Assembly (NCBI RefSeq): GCF_004357985.1
Contig: NZ_SMTF01000005.1
Location: 165,019-229,018 of the forward strand
DNA length: 64,000 nucleotides
DNA from: Luteimonas aestuarii
Lineage (GTDB): Bacteria > Pseudomonadota > Gammaproteobacteria > Xanthomonadales > Xanthomonadaceae
Direction of reading: 5' to 3'
Shown here: piece after piece, positions 56,464 to 64,000 of the stretch
Layout of the letters: the number at the start of each line of letters is the position of its first letter
Numbering within the stretch: position 1 is the stretch's first letter
The notes under the pieces: generated by a model
Database searches by the model: none
What the model was told of the DNA's origin: nothing
Seen by the model: the letters and a program-made list of their open reading frames with translations, nothing else
Position numbers and translations under genes: made by a program

Positions 56464-56483
56464 CATGCGCATGCATGCGCATG
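56464..56483. repeat. 20-bp perfect palindrome upstream of pckG
   Basis: CATGCGCATGCATGCGCATG is its own reverse complement. The strict pyrimidine-purine alternation continues from 56462 to 56485, so the segment could adopt Z-DNA or extrude as a cruciform. It lies 98-118 bases before the pckG start and 53 bases past the TetR stop codon. It may be an operator or a chance low-complexity tract. Confidence 0.6.
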
Positions 56484-56536
56484 CGATGTCCAACGCTGTC
56501 ATGCGAATGCGGTCGCCTTTGCGGCGACGGGAGTGG

Positions 56537-57142
56537 TCAGACCGGGACCAGCGTCTTCGTCAGGTGCTCGACATAGGCTTCGAACTCTTCCTGTGGCATC
56601 CGCGCCTGCTGCAACTGCAGGTTCAGCTGCAGGAAGCCGACATAGGCCGCATAGGTCAATCGTGCCCGATGCTGCGCATCCTCGCGACCCAGCCCGGTCT
56701 GCCGGAACGACGCGGTGAGGTAATCCAGGCGACGCTTCGAGACCCGCTCGATCACCGGCTGTACCGCGGGATGGTCCTGCGCCTTCAGCAGCGCGCTGTA
56801 GATCACGTGCGACTGGTATTCGTGCGCCACCATCTGGAACAGCGCCGCCAGGCGTTCGCGCGGATCCGGCACGCGCTCCAGCGCGCCGAACACGGCTTCC
56901 TGCTCCACGTGTTCCCAACGCTCCAGCGCCGACTGCAGCAGCGCATCGCGCGACGGGAAATGCCAGTAGAAGCTGCCCTTGGTCACGCCCAGGCGGCGCG
57001 CCAGCGGTTCCACCGCCACGGCGGCCACGCCCTGTTCGGCGATCAGGTCCAGCGCGGCCTGCGCCCAGTCGTCGGCGCTCAGGCGCCCGGTACGTTCCGG
57101 TGCAGCGGCCGACGCCGCTTCATCAAGTGCGGATGAGGTCAT
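56537..57142 (-). CDS. TetR/AcrR-family regulator, probable repressor of fadE
   Basis: A 201-residue transcription factor with an N-terminal helix-turn-helix (about residues 25-65; AALDLIAEQGVAAVAVEPLA, then LGVTKGSFYWHFPSRDALLQ) and a helical ligand-binding domain. It is divergent from the acyl-CoA dehydrogenase gene. An inverted repeat overlaps the likely start of fadE transcription, so it probably represses fadE and perhaps itself, with an acyl-CoA as inducer. This follows from position and the habits of fatty-acid TetR regulators; the ligand is not visible in sequence. Confidence 0.9.
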   Translation of the reverse strand: MTSSALDEAASAAAPERTGRLSADDWAQAALDLIAEQGVAAVAVEPLARRLGVTKGSFYWHFPSRDALLQSALERWEHVEQEAVFGALERVPDPRERLAALFQMVAHEYQSHVIYSALLKAQDHPAVQPVIERVSKRRLDYLTASFRQTGLGREDAQHRARLTYAAYVGFLQLNLQLQQARMPQEEFEAYVEHLTKTLVPV

Positions 57143-57217
57143 GGGCCGAGTGTATCCATACGCTGGGGCAGGGAAAAGTATCGTGCCGCCCTCCCCGTCC
57201 CGGCGCCGCGTAGCGCG

Positions 57218-57246
57218 TTGACAACACCCGGAAGCCTCACCATACT
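57218..57246 (+). promoter_or_regulatory. fadE: Sigma-70 promoter of fadE
   Basis: TTGACA (57218-57223) is a perfect -35 box and CATACT (57241-57246) a fair -10, separated by exactly 17 bases. Transcription would begin near 57253, inside the operator-like repeat, leaving a leader of about 75 bases before the fadE start. Confidence 0.75.
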
Positions 57247-57260
57247 CAAGCGTACGGTTG
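57247..57260. promoter_or_regulatory. Probable TetR operator between tetR and fadE
   Basis: CAAGCGTACGGTTG is a 14-bp imperfect palindrome (CAA-N-CGTACG-N-TTG, only the two N positions unpaired). It begins directly after the -10 box and covers the expected start point. A bound TetR dimer here would block fadE transcription. The partner TetR gene starts about 105 bases away on the other strand. Confidence 0.65.
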
Positions 57261-57330
57261 TATCACGTGGCGTCCCCGCTCACGCGCGCATCATGGCGAT
57301 CGGGTCCACGCCCAGCCCCGGAGAGGCATG

Positions 57331-59805
57331 ATGAGCATCGCGATCCCCTTCCTTGCGTTCCTGCTGGCCGGCGCCTTCGCCGCCTACCACCGGCTGCGGC
57401 TGGCGTGGTGGGCCGCGATCACCGCGACCCTGCTGGTCGCCTGCTGGCTGCTGGGCGCCAACGCCACCGCCACCCTGATCGCGGCGCTGATGGTCGCGGC
57501 CATCGCCATTCCGCTGCTGGTGCCGCCGGTGCGCAAGGCGCTGGTGACCGCGCCGCTGCTGAAGTTCTTCCGCAAGGTGCTGCCGCCGCTGTCGAAGACC
57601 GAGCGCATTGCGCTGGAGACCGGGTCGGTGGGCTTCGAGGGCGAACTGTTCACCGGTGACCCGGACTGGGACAAGCTGCTCGCGTATCCCAAGCCGCAGC
57701 TGACGACGGAAGAGCAGGCCTTCCTCGACGGTCCGGTCGAAGAACTCTGCCGCATGACCGACGAGTGGCAGATCAACCACGTCCATGCCGACCTGCCGCC
57801 GGAGATGTGGGATTTCATCAAGCGCAACAAGTTCTTCGGGATGATCATCCCCAAGGAATACGGCGGCCTGGGCTTCAGCGCACTGGCGCACCACAAGGTG
57901 ATCCAGAAGCTGGCCTCGGTCAGCAGCGTGGTCAGTTCCACCGTCGGCGTGCCCAACTCGCTGGGTCCGGGCGAACTGCTGATGCACTACGGCACCCAGG
58001 AGCAGAAGGACTACTACCTGCCGCGCCTGGCCGTCGGCGAGGAAGTGCCCTGCTTCGGCCTGACCGGCCCGTTCGCCGGCTCGGACGCGACCTCCATCCC
58101 GGATTACGGCATCGTCTGCAAGGGCGACTGGAACGGCGCGAACGTGCTGGGCGTCAAGCTGACGTTCGAGAAGCGATACATCACGCTGGCGCCCGTGGCC
58201 TCGCTGATCGGCCTGGCGTTCCGCATGTACGACCCCGACGGCCTGATCGGCGATACGAAGGACATCGGCATCACCCTGGCGCTGCTGCCGCGCGACACCC
58301 CCGGCGTGGACATCGGTCGTCGCCACTTCCCGCTCAACTCACCGTTCCAGAACGGGCCGATCAAGGGCAAGGAAGTCTTCATTCCGCTCAGCCAGCTGAT
58401 CGGCGGCGTCGACAAGGCCGGTTTCGGCTGGAACATGCTCAACGAGTGCTTGGCCGTGGGCCGTTCCATCACCCTGCCCTCCACCGCCAGCGGCGGCACC
58501 AAGCAGGCGGCGGTGGTGGTGGGGGCGTATGCGCGCATCCGCAAGCAGTTCGGGCTGTCGATCGGCCGCTTCGAGGGGGTGGAGGAAGCGTTGTCGCGCA
58601 TCGCCGGCAAGGCCTACGCCACCAGCGCGCTGTCGCAGGCCACCGCGGCCGCAGTGGATCGCGGCGACGTGCCGTCGGTGCCGTCGGCCATCGCCAAGTA
58701 CCACTGCACCGAGATGGGCCGGCAGGTGGCCAGCGACTTCATGGACGTGGTGGGCGGCAAGGGCATCATCCTCGGCCCGCGCAACCTGGGCGGACGCGCA
58801 TGGCAGGCCTCGCCGATCGCGATCACCGTGGAGGGCGCGAACATCATGACCCGCAGCCTGCTGATCTTCGGGCAGGGCGCGATCCTCTGCCACCCGTGGG
58901 TGATGAAGGAAATGAAGGCGGCGCAGAACCCCGACTTCGCGCAGGCGGTGGAGGAGTTCGACGAGAACCTGTTCGGCCACATCGGCTTCGCGATCTCCAA
59001 CGCGGTGCGCTCGTTCTGGTTCGGCCTGACCGGCGCCAGGATCGGCGCGGCGCCTGGCGACGACTACACCCGCCGCTACTTCCGCAAGCTGGACCGCTAC
59101 TCGGCCAACCTGGCGCTGATGGCCGACGTGTCGATGTTGCTGCTGGGCGGCAAGCTGAAGTTCAAGGAGTCGCTGTCCGGGCGCCTGGGCGACGTGCTCA
59201 GCCACGTCTACATGACCAGCGCGATGCTCAAGCGCTACCACGACGAAGGCGCGCCGCAGGGCGACCAGCCGCTGCTGGCCTGGGCCTTCCACGACAGCGT
59301 GCACAAGATCGAAGTGGCACTGTCGGCGGCACTGCGCAACTTCCCCATCCGTCCGGTGGGCTGGCTGATGTGGGCGCTGATCTTCCCCTGGGGCCGCCGC
59401 GCCGTACCGCCGGGCGACCGCTTGAGCCATCGCGTCGCGGCGCTGCTGATGTCACCCAACGAGGCGCGGGACCGGCTTGCCAGCGGCGTGTTCCTGACCC
59501 CGTGCGCCAACAATCCCGGCGGCCGCATCAACAGCTACCTGGCCAAGGCCATCGCCGCGGAACCGGTCGAGCGCAAGTTCCTCAAGGCGTTGAAGAGCAG
59601 CGACATCGAAGCGCTCGATTTCAAGTCGCAGCTGGACGAAGGCGTGCGCGAAGGCTGGATCACCGCCGACGAGCGCGCGCAGCTGGAGGAGCTGCGCGAA
59701 CTGACCATCGATGCGATCAGCGTCGACGACTTCGATGCGGAGGAATTGCGTTCGGCCGGCTACCAAGGCAATCACGACGCACGCGAGTCGCGCGAAGCGG
59801 CCTGA
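57331..59805 (+). CDS. fadE: Acyl-CoA dehydrogenase FadE
   Basis: An 824-residue flavoenzyme that catalyses the first step of fatty-acid beta-oxidation, oxidising acyl-CoA to trans-2-enoyl-CoA. Two N-terminal hydrophobic segments (about residues 1-55) anchor it to the inner membrane. The acyl-CoA dehydrogenase core spans about 110-520 (IPKEYGGLGFSALAHHKVIQ, CFGLTGPFAGSDATSIPDYG, then RIRKQFGLSIGRFEGVEEAL). A FadE-specific C-terminal DUF1974-type domain follows. Length fits E. coli FadE (814). ATG 57331 is preferred over the adjoining ATG 57328 by spacing from GGAGAGG. It is controlled by the promoter and operator at 57218-57260. Confidence 0.95.
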   Translation: MSIAIPFLAFLLAGAFAAYHRLRLAWWAAITATLLVACWLLGANATATLIAALMVAAIAIPLLVPPVRKALVTAPLLKFFRKVLPPLSKTERIALETGSVGFEGELFTGDPDWDKLLAYPKPQLTTEEQAFLDGPVEELCRMTDEWQINHVHADLPPEMWDFIKRNKFFGMIIPKEYGGLGFSALAHHKVIQKLASVSSVVSSTVGVPNSLGPGELLMHYGTQEQKDYYLPRLAVGEEVPCFGLTGPFAGSDATSIPDYGIVCKGDWNGANVLGVKLTFEKRYITLAPVASLIGLAFRMYDPDGLIGDTKDIGITLALLPRDTPGVDIGRRHFPLNSPFQNGPIKGKEVFIPLSQLIGGVDKAGFGWNMLNECLAVGRSITLPSTASGGTKQAAVVVGAYARIRKQFGLSIGRFEGVEEALSRIAGKAYATSALSQATAAAVDRGDVPSVPSAIAKYHCTEMGRQVASDFMDVVGGKGIILGPRNLGGRAWQASPIAITVEGANIMTRSLLIFGQGAILCHPWVMKEMKAAQNPDFAQAVEEFDENLFGHIGFAISNAVRSFWFGLTGARIGAAPGDDYTRRYFRKLDRYSANLALMADVSMLLLGGKLKFKESLSGRLGDVLSHVYMTSAMLKRYHDEGAPQGDQPLLAWAFHDSVHKIEVALSAALRNFPIRPVGWLMWALIFPWGRRAVPPGDRLSHRVAALLMSPNEARDRLASGVFLTPCANNPGGRINSYLAKAIAAEPVERKFLKALKSSDIEALDFKSQLDEGVREGWITADERAQLEELRELTIDAISVDDFDAEELRSAGYQGNHDARESREAA

Positions 59806-59827
59806 CGCCCACCGCGACGCGCATTCC

Positions 59828-59863
59828 CCCTCCCCCGTTTACGGGGGAGGGTCGGGGTGGGGG
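59828..59863. repeat. GC-rich hairpin repeat (REP-like)
   Basis: CCCTCCCCCGT and ACGGGGGAGGG (59828-59838 and 59841-59851) form an 11-bp perfect stem with loop TT, followed by TCGGGGTGGGGG. This looks like a genome-wide dispersed hairpin of the kind common between xanthomonad genes. It lies 23 bases after fadE and may also weaken transcription into the next gene. Confidence 0.6.
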
Positions 59864-59934
59864 CAACCGCAGCCGCGCCATCTGTCTCTGCTTCCCCGCA
59901 CACGCGGCGAAAGAACCGATCCCGGAAACATCCG

Positions 59935-60408
59935 ATGAGCGCAAGCATCCTCCAGCTGTACCAGTCCCTCAGCCGCAAGCCCTTCGGCCACTGGCTGTTC
60001 TCCCGGCTGGTGTGCTTCAAGGCACCCTACTTCGGCAGCATCTCCCCGCGCATCGTGTCGCTGGCACCGGGTCGCGGCGAAGCGACGCTGCGGCATCGTC
60101 GACGGGTCACCAACCACCTCGGCACTGTGCACGCCATCGCGCTGTGCAACCTGGCCGAGTTCGTGGGCGGGCTGACCATCGACGTCAGCATCCCGGCGTC
60201 GATGCGCTGGATCCCGAAAGGGATGACCGTGGAATACCCGAAGAAGGCCATCGGCACCATGCGCGCCATCGCCACCCCGGCCTTCGAACCGCGCGAAGCG
60301 GCCGAAGGCTATGAACTGCCGGTGGACGTGGTGGTGTCCGATCCCGGGGGAGAGGCCGTGTTCCGCGCCCGCATCGCGATGTGGGTGTCGCCGAAACGGA
60401 TGCCCTGA
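59935..60408 (+). CDS. Hotdog-fold DUF4442-type thioesterase-like protein
   Basis: A 157-residue soluble protein with a hotdog fold, similar to DUF4442/PaaI-like acyl-CoA thioesterases. The conserved stretch VTNHLGTVHAIALCNLAEFV is the hotdog helix region with the likely catalytic Asn/His, and EYPKKAIGTMRAIATPAF forms the following strands. Proteins of this group often sit beside fatty-acid genes, and this one follows fadE. A role in removing or editing acyl-CoAs is plausible but unproven. ATG 59935 begins the conserved part. Confidence 0.8.
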   Translation: MSASILQLYQSLSRKPFGHWLFSRLVCFKAPYFGSISPRIVSLAPGRGEATLRHRRRVTNHLGTVHAIALCNLAEFVGGLTIDVSIPASMRWIPKGMTVEYPKKAIGTMRAIATPAFEPREAAEGYELPVDVVVSDPGGEAVFRARIAMWVSPKRMP

Positions 60409-60410
60409 GC

Positions 60411-60788
60411 ATGCGCGGCGACGCCATCCTGCTGCTGTGCGCGCTTCATAGCTTCGGCTTCGCGCTGTTCCACGCCGGCTTCTGGCGGCTGTTCGGCTGG
60501 CCACGGACGCTCAAGGACACCACCCTCGCCAACCGGGCGGTGATCCAGATCGCCAACGTGCAGCTGATCTGGGTCTTCGCCGGCGTCGGCGCGTTGTGCC
60601 TGCTGTATCCCGCGGAACTCGTGACCACGCCGCTGGGCAGGGCGGTGCTCGCGGGGATGGCGATATTCTGGACCGTCCGCGTCGCCGGACAGTTCGTCTG
60701 GCTGCGCGTCAACCATCCGCTGGTGCACGGCCTGACCGCGCTGTTCGCGCTCGGCGCCGCGTTGTTCGCATGGCCGCTGCTTGCGTAG
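60411..60788 (+). CDS. Small four-helix membrane protein, unknown function
   Basis: A 125-residue protein with four hydrophobic helices (LLLCALHSFGFALFHAGFW; IANVQLIWVFAGVGALCLL; LAGMAIFWTVRVAGQFVWL; LTALFALGAALFAWPLL). It begins 2 bases after the stop of the DUF4442-like gene, so the two are surely cotranscribed. I do not recognise a family. The first helix carries two His residues, possibly for metal or heme, but there is no firm motif. Confidence 0.75.
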   Translation: MRGDAILLLCALHSFGFALFHAGFWRLFGWPRTLKDTTLANRAVIQIANVQLIWVFAGVGALCLLYPAELVTTPLGRAVLAGMAIFWTVRVAGQFVWLRVNHPLVHGLTALFALGAALFAWPLLA

Positions 60789-60847
60789 GCGCACCGCGCT
60801 ACGGGGCAGGCTTTCGGATATGAGGAACGCACTGCCTTCGAAGGCCG

Positions 60848-60967
60848 GTCGCGGGCGTGGCCCGCTCCTGCAAAGAGCGACGCGCCCCTGCAGGAGCGCT
60901 CCATGGGCGCGAACGGGAACGAATCGCCCGCGCGAGCCAGCAGTCGCGGGCATGCCCCGCCCCTACG
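60848..60967. repeat. Two diverged REP-like elements (GTCGCGGGC type)
   Basis: Two direct copies of a GTCGCGGGCRTGSCCCGC element lie at 60848-60872 and 60943-60967. In the first, GCGGGC-GTG-GCCCGC forms a stem, followed by the second inverted pair CTCCTGCA / TGCAGGAG (60865-60872 and 60889-60896). The pattern resembles the REP family with a GTAGGAGC end known from Pseudomonas and Xanthomonadaceae. The second copy ends inside the last codons of the DUF1304 gene. Confidence 0.6.
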
Positions 60968-61313
60968 ACAACGAAATCGCCACCAAGGCGGCAATCGCCG
61001 GCACGCCCTGCACCACCAGGATGCGGCGGCTCACGCTCCACGCACCGTACAGCGCGGCCGCGACCACGCACAGCAGGAAGAACACCACCACGTTCCACTG
61101 CGCGGTCCACCGCCCCCACAGCAAGCCGGCGGCTAGGAAACCGTTGTAGAGACCCTGGTTGGCCGCCAGCACGCGCGTGGCTTCCGCCCGCTCCGGTGTA
61201 TTGCGAAACGTCTTCAGGCCCAGCGGGCGCGTCCACAGGAACATCTCCAGCACCAGGAAATACAGGTGCAGCAGCGCGACCAGCACCACCAGCGCACTCG
61301 CCATCATCGGCAT
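60963..61313 (-). CDS. DUF1304 family membrane protein
   Basis: A 116-residue protein with four membrane helices, matching DUF1304. Conserved blocks are ALLHLYFLVLEMFLWTRPLG, ANQGLYNGFLAAGLLWG and the final helix ILVVQGVPAIAALVAISLS. Function is unknown. ATG 61313 is used; the gene starts 4 bases after the transporter stop, so both are one transcription unit. Its 3' end runs into a REP-like repeat. Confidence 0.9.
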   Translation of the reverse strand: MPMMASALVVLVALLHLYFLVLEMFLWTRPLGLKTFRNTPERAEATRVLAANQGLYNGFLAAGLLWGRWTAQWNVVVFFLLCVVAAALYGAWSVSRRILVVQGVPAIAALVAISLS

Positions 61314-61317
61314 CGCA

Positions 61318-62715
61318 TCACCTCCCACCGGCCAGTTGGCCGGCCTCGGTCACGGACTTGTCCAGCGGCCTCGGCGAGCGCTCGGACGGCAGCTTCGCTT
61401 CTTCCCTCAGCAGTCGCCAGGCGCTGAAGGTCATGCCCGAAGCAATCACCAGTCCAGCGCCGAACACCAAGTTCGAGCCGAACGCCGCAAGCAGCTTGTG
61501 CACCCAGACGAAGGTGAGGTCGCCGCCGCGATAGATCACGGTATCGATCGCCGCGCCGGCCTTGTAGCGCCACTCGCGGCCCACGCGCGTGTAGATGGTC
61601 TCGCGCGCCGGCTTGGCCAGCGAGAACTCGCTGGCGCGGGTGACCACCTGCACGATGGCGACGATGATCGGCAAGGGCGATGCCGACAACACCGAAAAAC
61701 CGAGGATCACCGCCGCGCCCGGGATCAGCAGCGCCGGCGCGATGCCGAAGCGCGACATCAGCGCGCGCGTAACCAGCAACTGCACCACCAGCGTCAGCGT
61801 ATTCACCGCCAGGTCGATCCTTGAGAAGAACGCCGTACGCTGCTCCGCGGTCTCGAACGCCGCGCGCACGATCGCGATCTGTTCGTTGTACAGCAGCGTG
61901 CCCACGCCCACGCCCAGCACCACCATCAGCGCCATCCAGCGCAGCAGCGGCTCCCTGGCGACCAGCTTCAGGCCGGCCAGCACCTCGCCACCCATCGGCA
62001 CCTCGCCACTCTTCTGCCCCAGCGCCTGTTCGCGCAGCACCGCATACCGGCGCAGGCGCAGGATGCAGACCACGCACAACGCCAGCAGTGCGCAGGACAC
62101 CAGCATCATGTTGGGAATGCCCAGCCGCTGCACCAGCAGGCCGGTCAGCAGCGGCCCCAGGAACGCGCCCAGCGTGCCTGCCGCACCGACATAGCCGTAG
62201 TACTTCCTCGCCTGCTCGTTGGTATACACATCGGCCATGAAGCTCCAGAACACCGCCACCGCGAACAGGTTGAACACCGTGAGCCAAAGCACGAAGGCCA
62301 GCCCACGCCCCTGCACGCCACTGTCGAACATGGCGTAGAACGCGAGCAAGGTTGCGATGAACACGCCGTAGATCACCGGCAGGAACACCCGTCGCGCGAA
62401 CCGGCTCACCAGCCAGCCGTAGGCCGGCTGCAGCGCCAGCATGATCAGGAAGACCGAAGTGAAGACGAACTGCGGGACGAATTCCCCCAGCGCCACGCCG
62501 CGTTCGGCGAAGAACGCGACAAGCCCGGGCGGGAACACCGCGGTGACGTCGCTGGAGGCGATCATCGCCTCGCGCACGGGGCGCAGCACGTAGTAGCCGC
62601 TCAGCAGGCAGAAGAAATACAGGAACGACCACAACAGCGGCGGCGACTCGCCCAGCGCGGCACGGAAGCGGCCGAGGGTGTTGGCCGATGGGGTGCCGCC
62701 GTGTTCGCTGCTCAT
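61318..62715 (-). CDS. MFS transporter, NTP/NDP-exchanger-like
   Basis: A 465-residue inner-membrane protein with about twelve helices. The start PPLLWSFLYFFCLLSGYYVL followed by RPVREAM, and the middle ETIYTRVGREWRYKAGAAID, are shared with the group annotated as NTP/NDP exchange transporters (TLC-like) in xanthomonads. In intracellular bacteria such proteins trade host ATP; in free-living species the substrate is unknown and the name should be read with care. A long cytoplasmic loop lies near residues 190-225. ATG 62715 is chosen. It is divergent from the GMC oxidoreductase gene and cotranscribed with DUF1304. Confidence 0.82.
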   Translation of the reverse strand: MSSEHGGTPSANTLGRFRAALGESPPLLWSFLYFFCLLSGYYVLRPVREAMIASSDVTAVFPPGLVAFFAERGVALGEFVPQFVFTSVFLIMLALQPAYGWLVSRFARRVFLPVIYGVFIATLLAFYAMFDSGVQGRGLAFVLWLTVFNLFAVAVFWSFMADVYTNEQARKYYGYVGAAGTLGAFLGPLLTGLLVQRLGIPNMMLVSCALLALCVVCILRLRRYAVLREQALGQKSGEVPMGGEVLAGLKLVAREPLLRWMALMVVLGVGVGTLLYNEQIAIVRAAFETAEQRTAFFSRIDLAVNTLTLVVQLLVTRALMSRFGIAPALLIPGAAVILGFSVLSASPLPIIVAIVQVVTRASEFSLAKPARETIYTRVGREWRYKAGAAIDTVIYRGGDLTFVWVHKLLAAFGSNLVFGAGLVIASGMTFSAWRLLREEAKLPSERSPRPLDKSVTEAGQLAGGR

Positions 62716-62816
62716 CCGAAGGTTCCGGCCGTGGCCACGCGCACGGTAGCCGATGCGGCACGATCCCGCCATACGCGCCGAGCAAATGCTCTATGCCGCG
62801 CACCTACCTTGCCGCG

Positions 62817-64000
62817 ATGCCCGTCCGTCCTGCCAGCGCCGCGCCCACGTTCGATTACATCATCGTCGGCGCCGGCTCCGCGGGCTGCGTGCTGGCCCAC
62901 CGGCTCAGCGAAGACCCCGCGGTGCGCGTGCTGCTGCTCGAAGCCGGACCGCGCGACTGGCACCCGTTCATCCACATGCCCGCGGGACTGGCCAAACTCG
63001 TCAACCGCAAGGGCGTGAACTGGAACTACGACACCGCACCGGAGGCGAACCTCGACAACCGCAGGCTCTGGTGGCCGCGCGGCAAGGTGCTGGGCGGCTC
63101 GAGTTCGATCAATGCCATGTGCTACATCCGCGGGTTGCCCGACGACTACGACGCCTGGGCGGCGGCCGGCGCCACCGGCTGGGACTGGCACGCGGCGCTG
63201 CCCTACTTCCGGCGCAGCGAAGGCAACACGCGCGGCGCCAATGCGCTGCATGGCGGCGACGGGCCGCTGGGCGTGTCCGACCTGCGCCACGTCAATCCGC
63301 TGTCGCAAGCCTTCATCGAGGCGGGAACGCAGGCAGGCTACCCGCACAACCCCGATTTCAACGGTCCCGTGCAGGAAGGCGTGGGCCTGTACCAGGTCAC
63401 ACAGCGCGACGGCGCACGGTGCTCGGCCGCCGCGGCCTACCTCGCACCGGTGCGCAAGCGCGCCAACCTGACGGTCGTCACCGGCGCACTGGCGCGTCGC
63501 ATCACGTTCGAACACGGTCGCGCCAGCGGCGTGATCTACACCACGCGCGGCACCGCCTATCACCAGCCGGCCACGCGCGAAGTGGTGCTGTGCGGCGGCG
63601 CGATCAACTCGCCGCAGCTGCTGATGCTGTCGGGCATCGGTCCGGCAGCCCAGCTGCGCGCGCACGGCATCGACGTGGTGCACGATGCGCCACAGGTCGG
63701 CGCCAACCTGCAGGACCACCTCGACATCTGCACGCTCTGGCATTCCACCCAGCGCGTGACCTACGACCGCCTCAGCGACGCACGCATCGGCTTCGACTAC
63801 TACCTGCGCGGTCGTCGCGGCGCCGGCAGCAGCAACATCGCCGAAGCCGGCGGCTTCGTCCGTTCGCCACTCGCAACGGATGCGCGCCCGGACATCCAGT
63901 TCCATTTCGTGCCGGCGATGCTGGACGACCACGGCCGCCACCGCCTGCCCGGCGACGGCTACACCCTGCACGCCTGCTTCCTGCGCCCGCGCAGCCGGGG
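62817..64000 (+). CDS. GMC-family oxidoreductase (choline/alcohol dehydrogenase type), truncated by window end
   Basis: The first 394 codons of an FAD-dependent oxidoreductase of the glucose-methanol-choline family. The dinucleotide-binding motif FDYIIVGAGSAGCVLAHRLS, the GMC signature WWPRGKVLGGSSSINAMCYI and the second signature CGGAINSPQLLMLSGIGPAA are clear. The C-terminal catalytic His region lies beyond the window. Enzymes of this kind oxidise primary alcohols, including choline; BetA itself is possible but no betaine genes are visible. ATG 62817 is preferred because the FAD motif begins ten residues on; ATG 62793 is in frame. Confidence 0.92.
   Translation, partial: MPVRPASAAPTFDYIIVGAGSAGCVLAHRLSEDPAVRVLLLEAGPRDWHPFIHMPAGLAKLVNRKGVNWNYDTAPEANLDNRRLWWPRGKVLGGSSSINAMCYIRGLPDDYDAWAAAGATGWDWHAALPYFRRSEGNTRGANALHGGDGPLGVSDLRHVNPLSQAFIEAGTQAGYPHNPDFNGPVQEGVGLYQVTQRDGARCSAAAAYLAPVRKRANLTVVTGALARRITFEHGRASGVIYTTRGTAYHQPATREVVLCGGAINSPQLLMLSGIGPAAQLRAHGIDVVHDAPQVGANLQDHLDICTLWHSTQRVTYDRLSDARIGFDYYLRGRRGAGSSNIAEAGGFVRSPLATDARPDIQFHFVPAMLDDHGRHRLPGDGYTLHACFLRPRSR

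Overview
The window is about 64 kb of high-GC gammaproteobacterial chromosome. Gene content points to the Xanthomonadaceae/Lysobacteraceae (Lysobacter, Luteimonas, Thermomonas, Xanthomonas and relatives): a metX-metB-hom operon behind a SAM-I type riboswitch, GTP-dependent PEP carboxykinase, TonB-dependent receptors with the VTGSRIKR signature near the mature N-terminus, and a FadE-type acyl-CoA dehydrogenase next to a TetR regulator. This assignment is inferred from gene content, not from an rRNA gene. I see no rRNA, tRNA, insertion sequence, prophage or CRISPR array.

Layout. 1-7 kb (minus strand): two EamA-family exporters, a decayed reading frame, the periplasmic protease Prc, and a ybeD-BLUF-lipB-lipA operon in which a complete blue-light sensor domain sits between the usual lipoate genes. 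7-18 kb: a CsgG-like exported protein, then a long cell-wall and cell-shape block read mreB-mreC-mreD-mrdA-rodA-mltB-rlpA-dacC, several genes joined by 4-base stop/start overlaps. 18-25 kb: a PfkB kinase, a mini-glutaredoxin, L-serine dehydratase, an unusual alpha/beta-hydrolase-Nudix fusion, a Tat-type sulfatase and a multi-site cytochrome c. 25-29 kb: the methionine-branch operon metX-metB-hom with promoter, SAM riboswitch and a hairpin abutting the metX start. 29-39 kb: a beta-propeller phytase-like lipoprotein, an M23 peptidase, RF3, a 2OG-Fe(II) oxygenase, a TrhA-type membrane protein, AsmA, a CBS protein, a polyprenol-type glycosyltransferase, MtgA and Hsp33.

39-54.4 kb is the most unusual region. 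Two transcription arms converge at about 48.45 kb. The rightward arm holds a putative outer-membrane protein, a TonB-dependent receptor, two tandem-duplicated small exported proteins, a 2OG-Fe(II) oxygenase, a TPR-aspartyl/asparaginyl beta-hydroxylase and a TPR-sulfotransferase. The leftward arm holds a second TonB-dependent receptor, a second TPR-sulfotransferase and a methyltransferase with a regulatory domain. The genes look like a modification-and-uptake locus. The two small exported proteins keep an acidic Tyr-Ser-Glu motif that would suit tyrosine sulfation, which makes them candidate substrates. That link is inference. Codon use and base composition look less GC-rich here than in the housekeeping blocks.

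54.5-64 kb: pckG with a 20-bp perfect palindrome upstream, a TetR regulator divergent from fadE with a clear promoter and operator between them, a hotdog-fold protein, a small membrane protein, REP-like repeats, DUF1304, an NTP/NDP-exchanger-like MFS transporter, and the start of a GMC oxidoreductase cut by the window edge.
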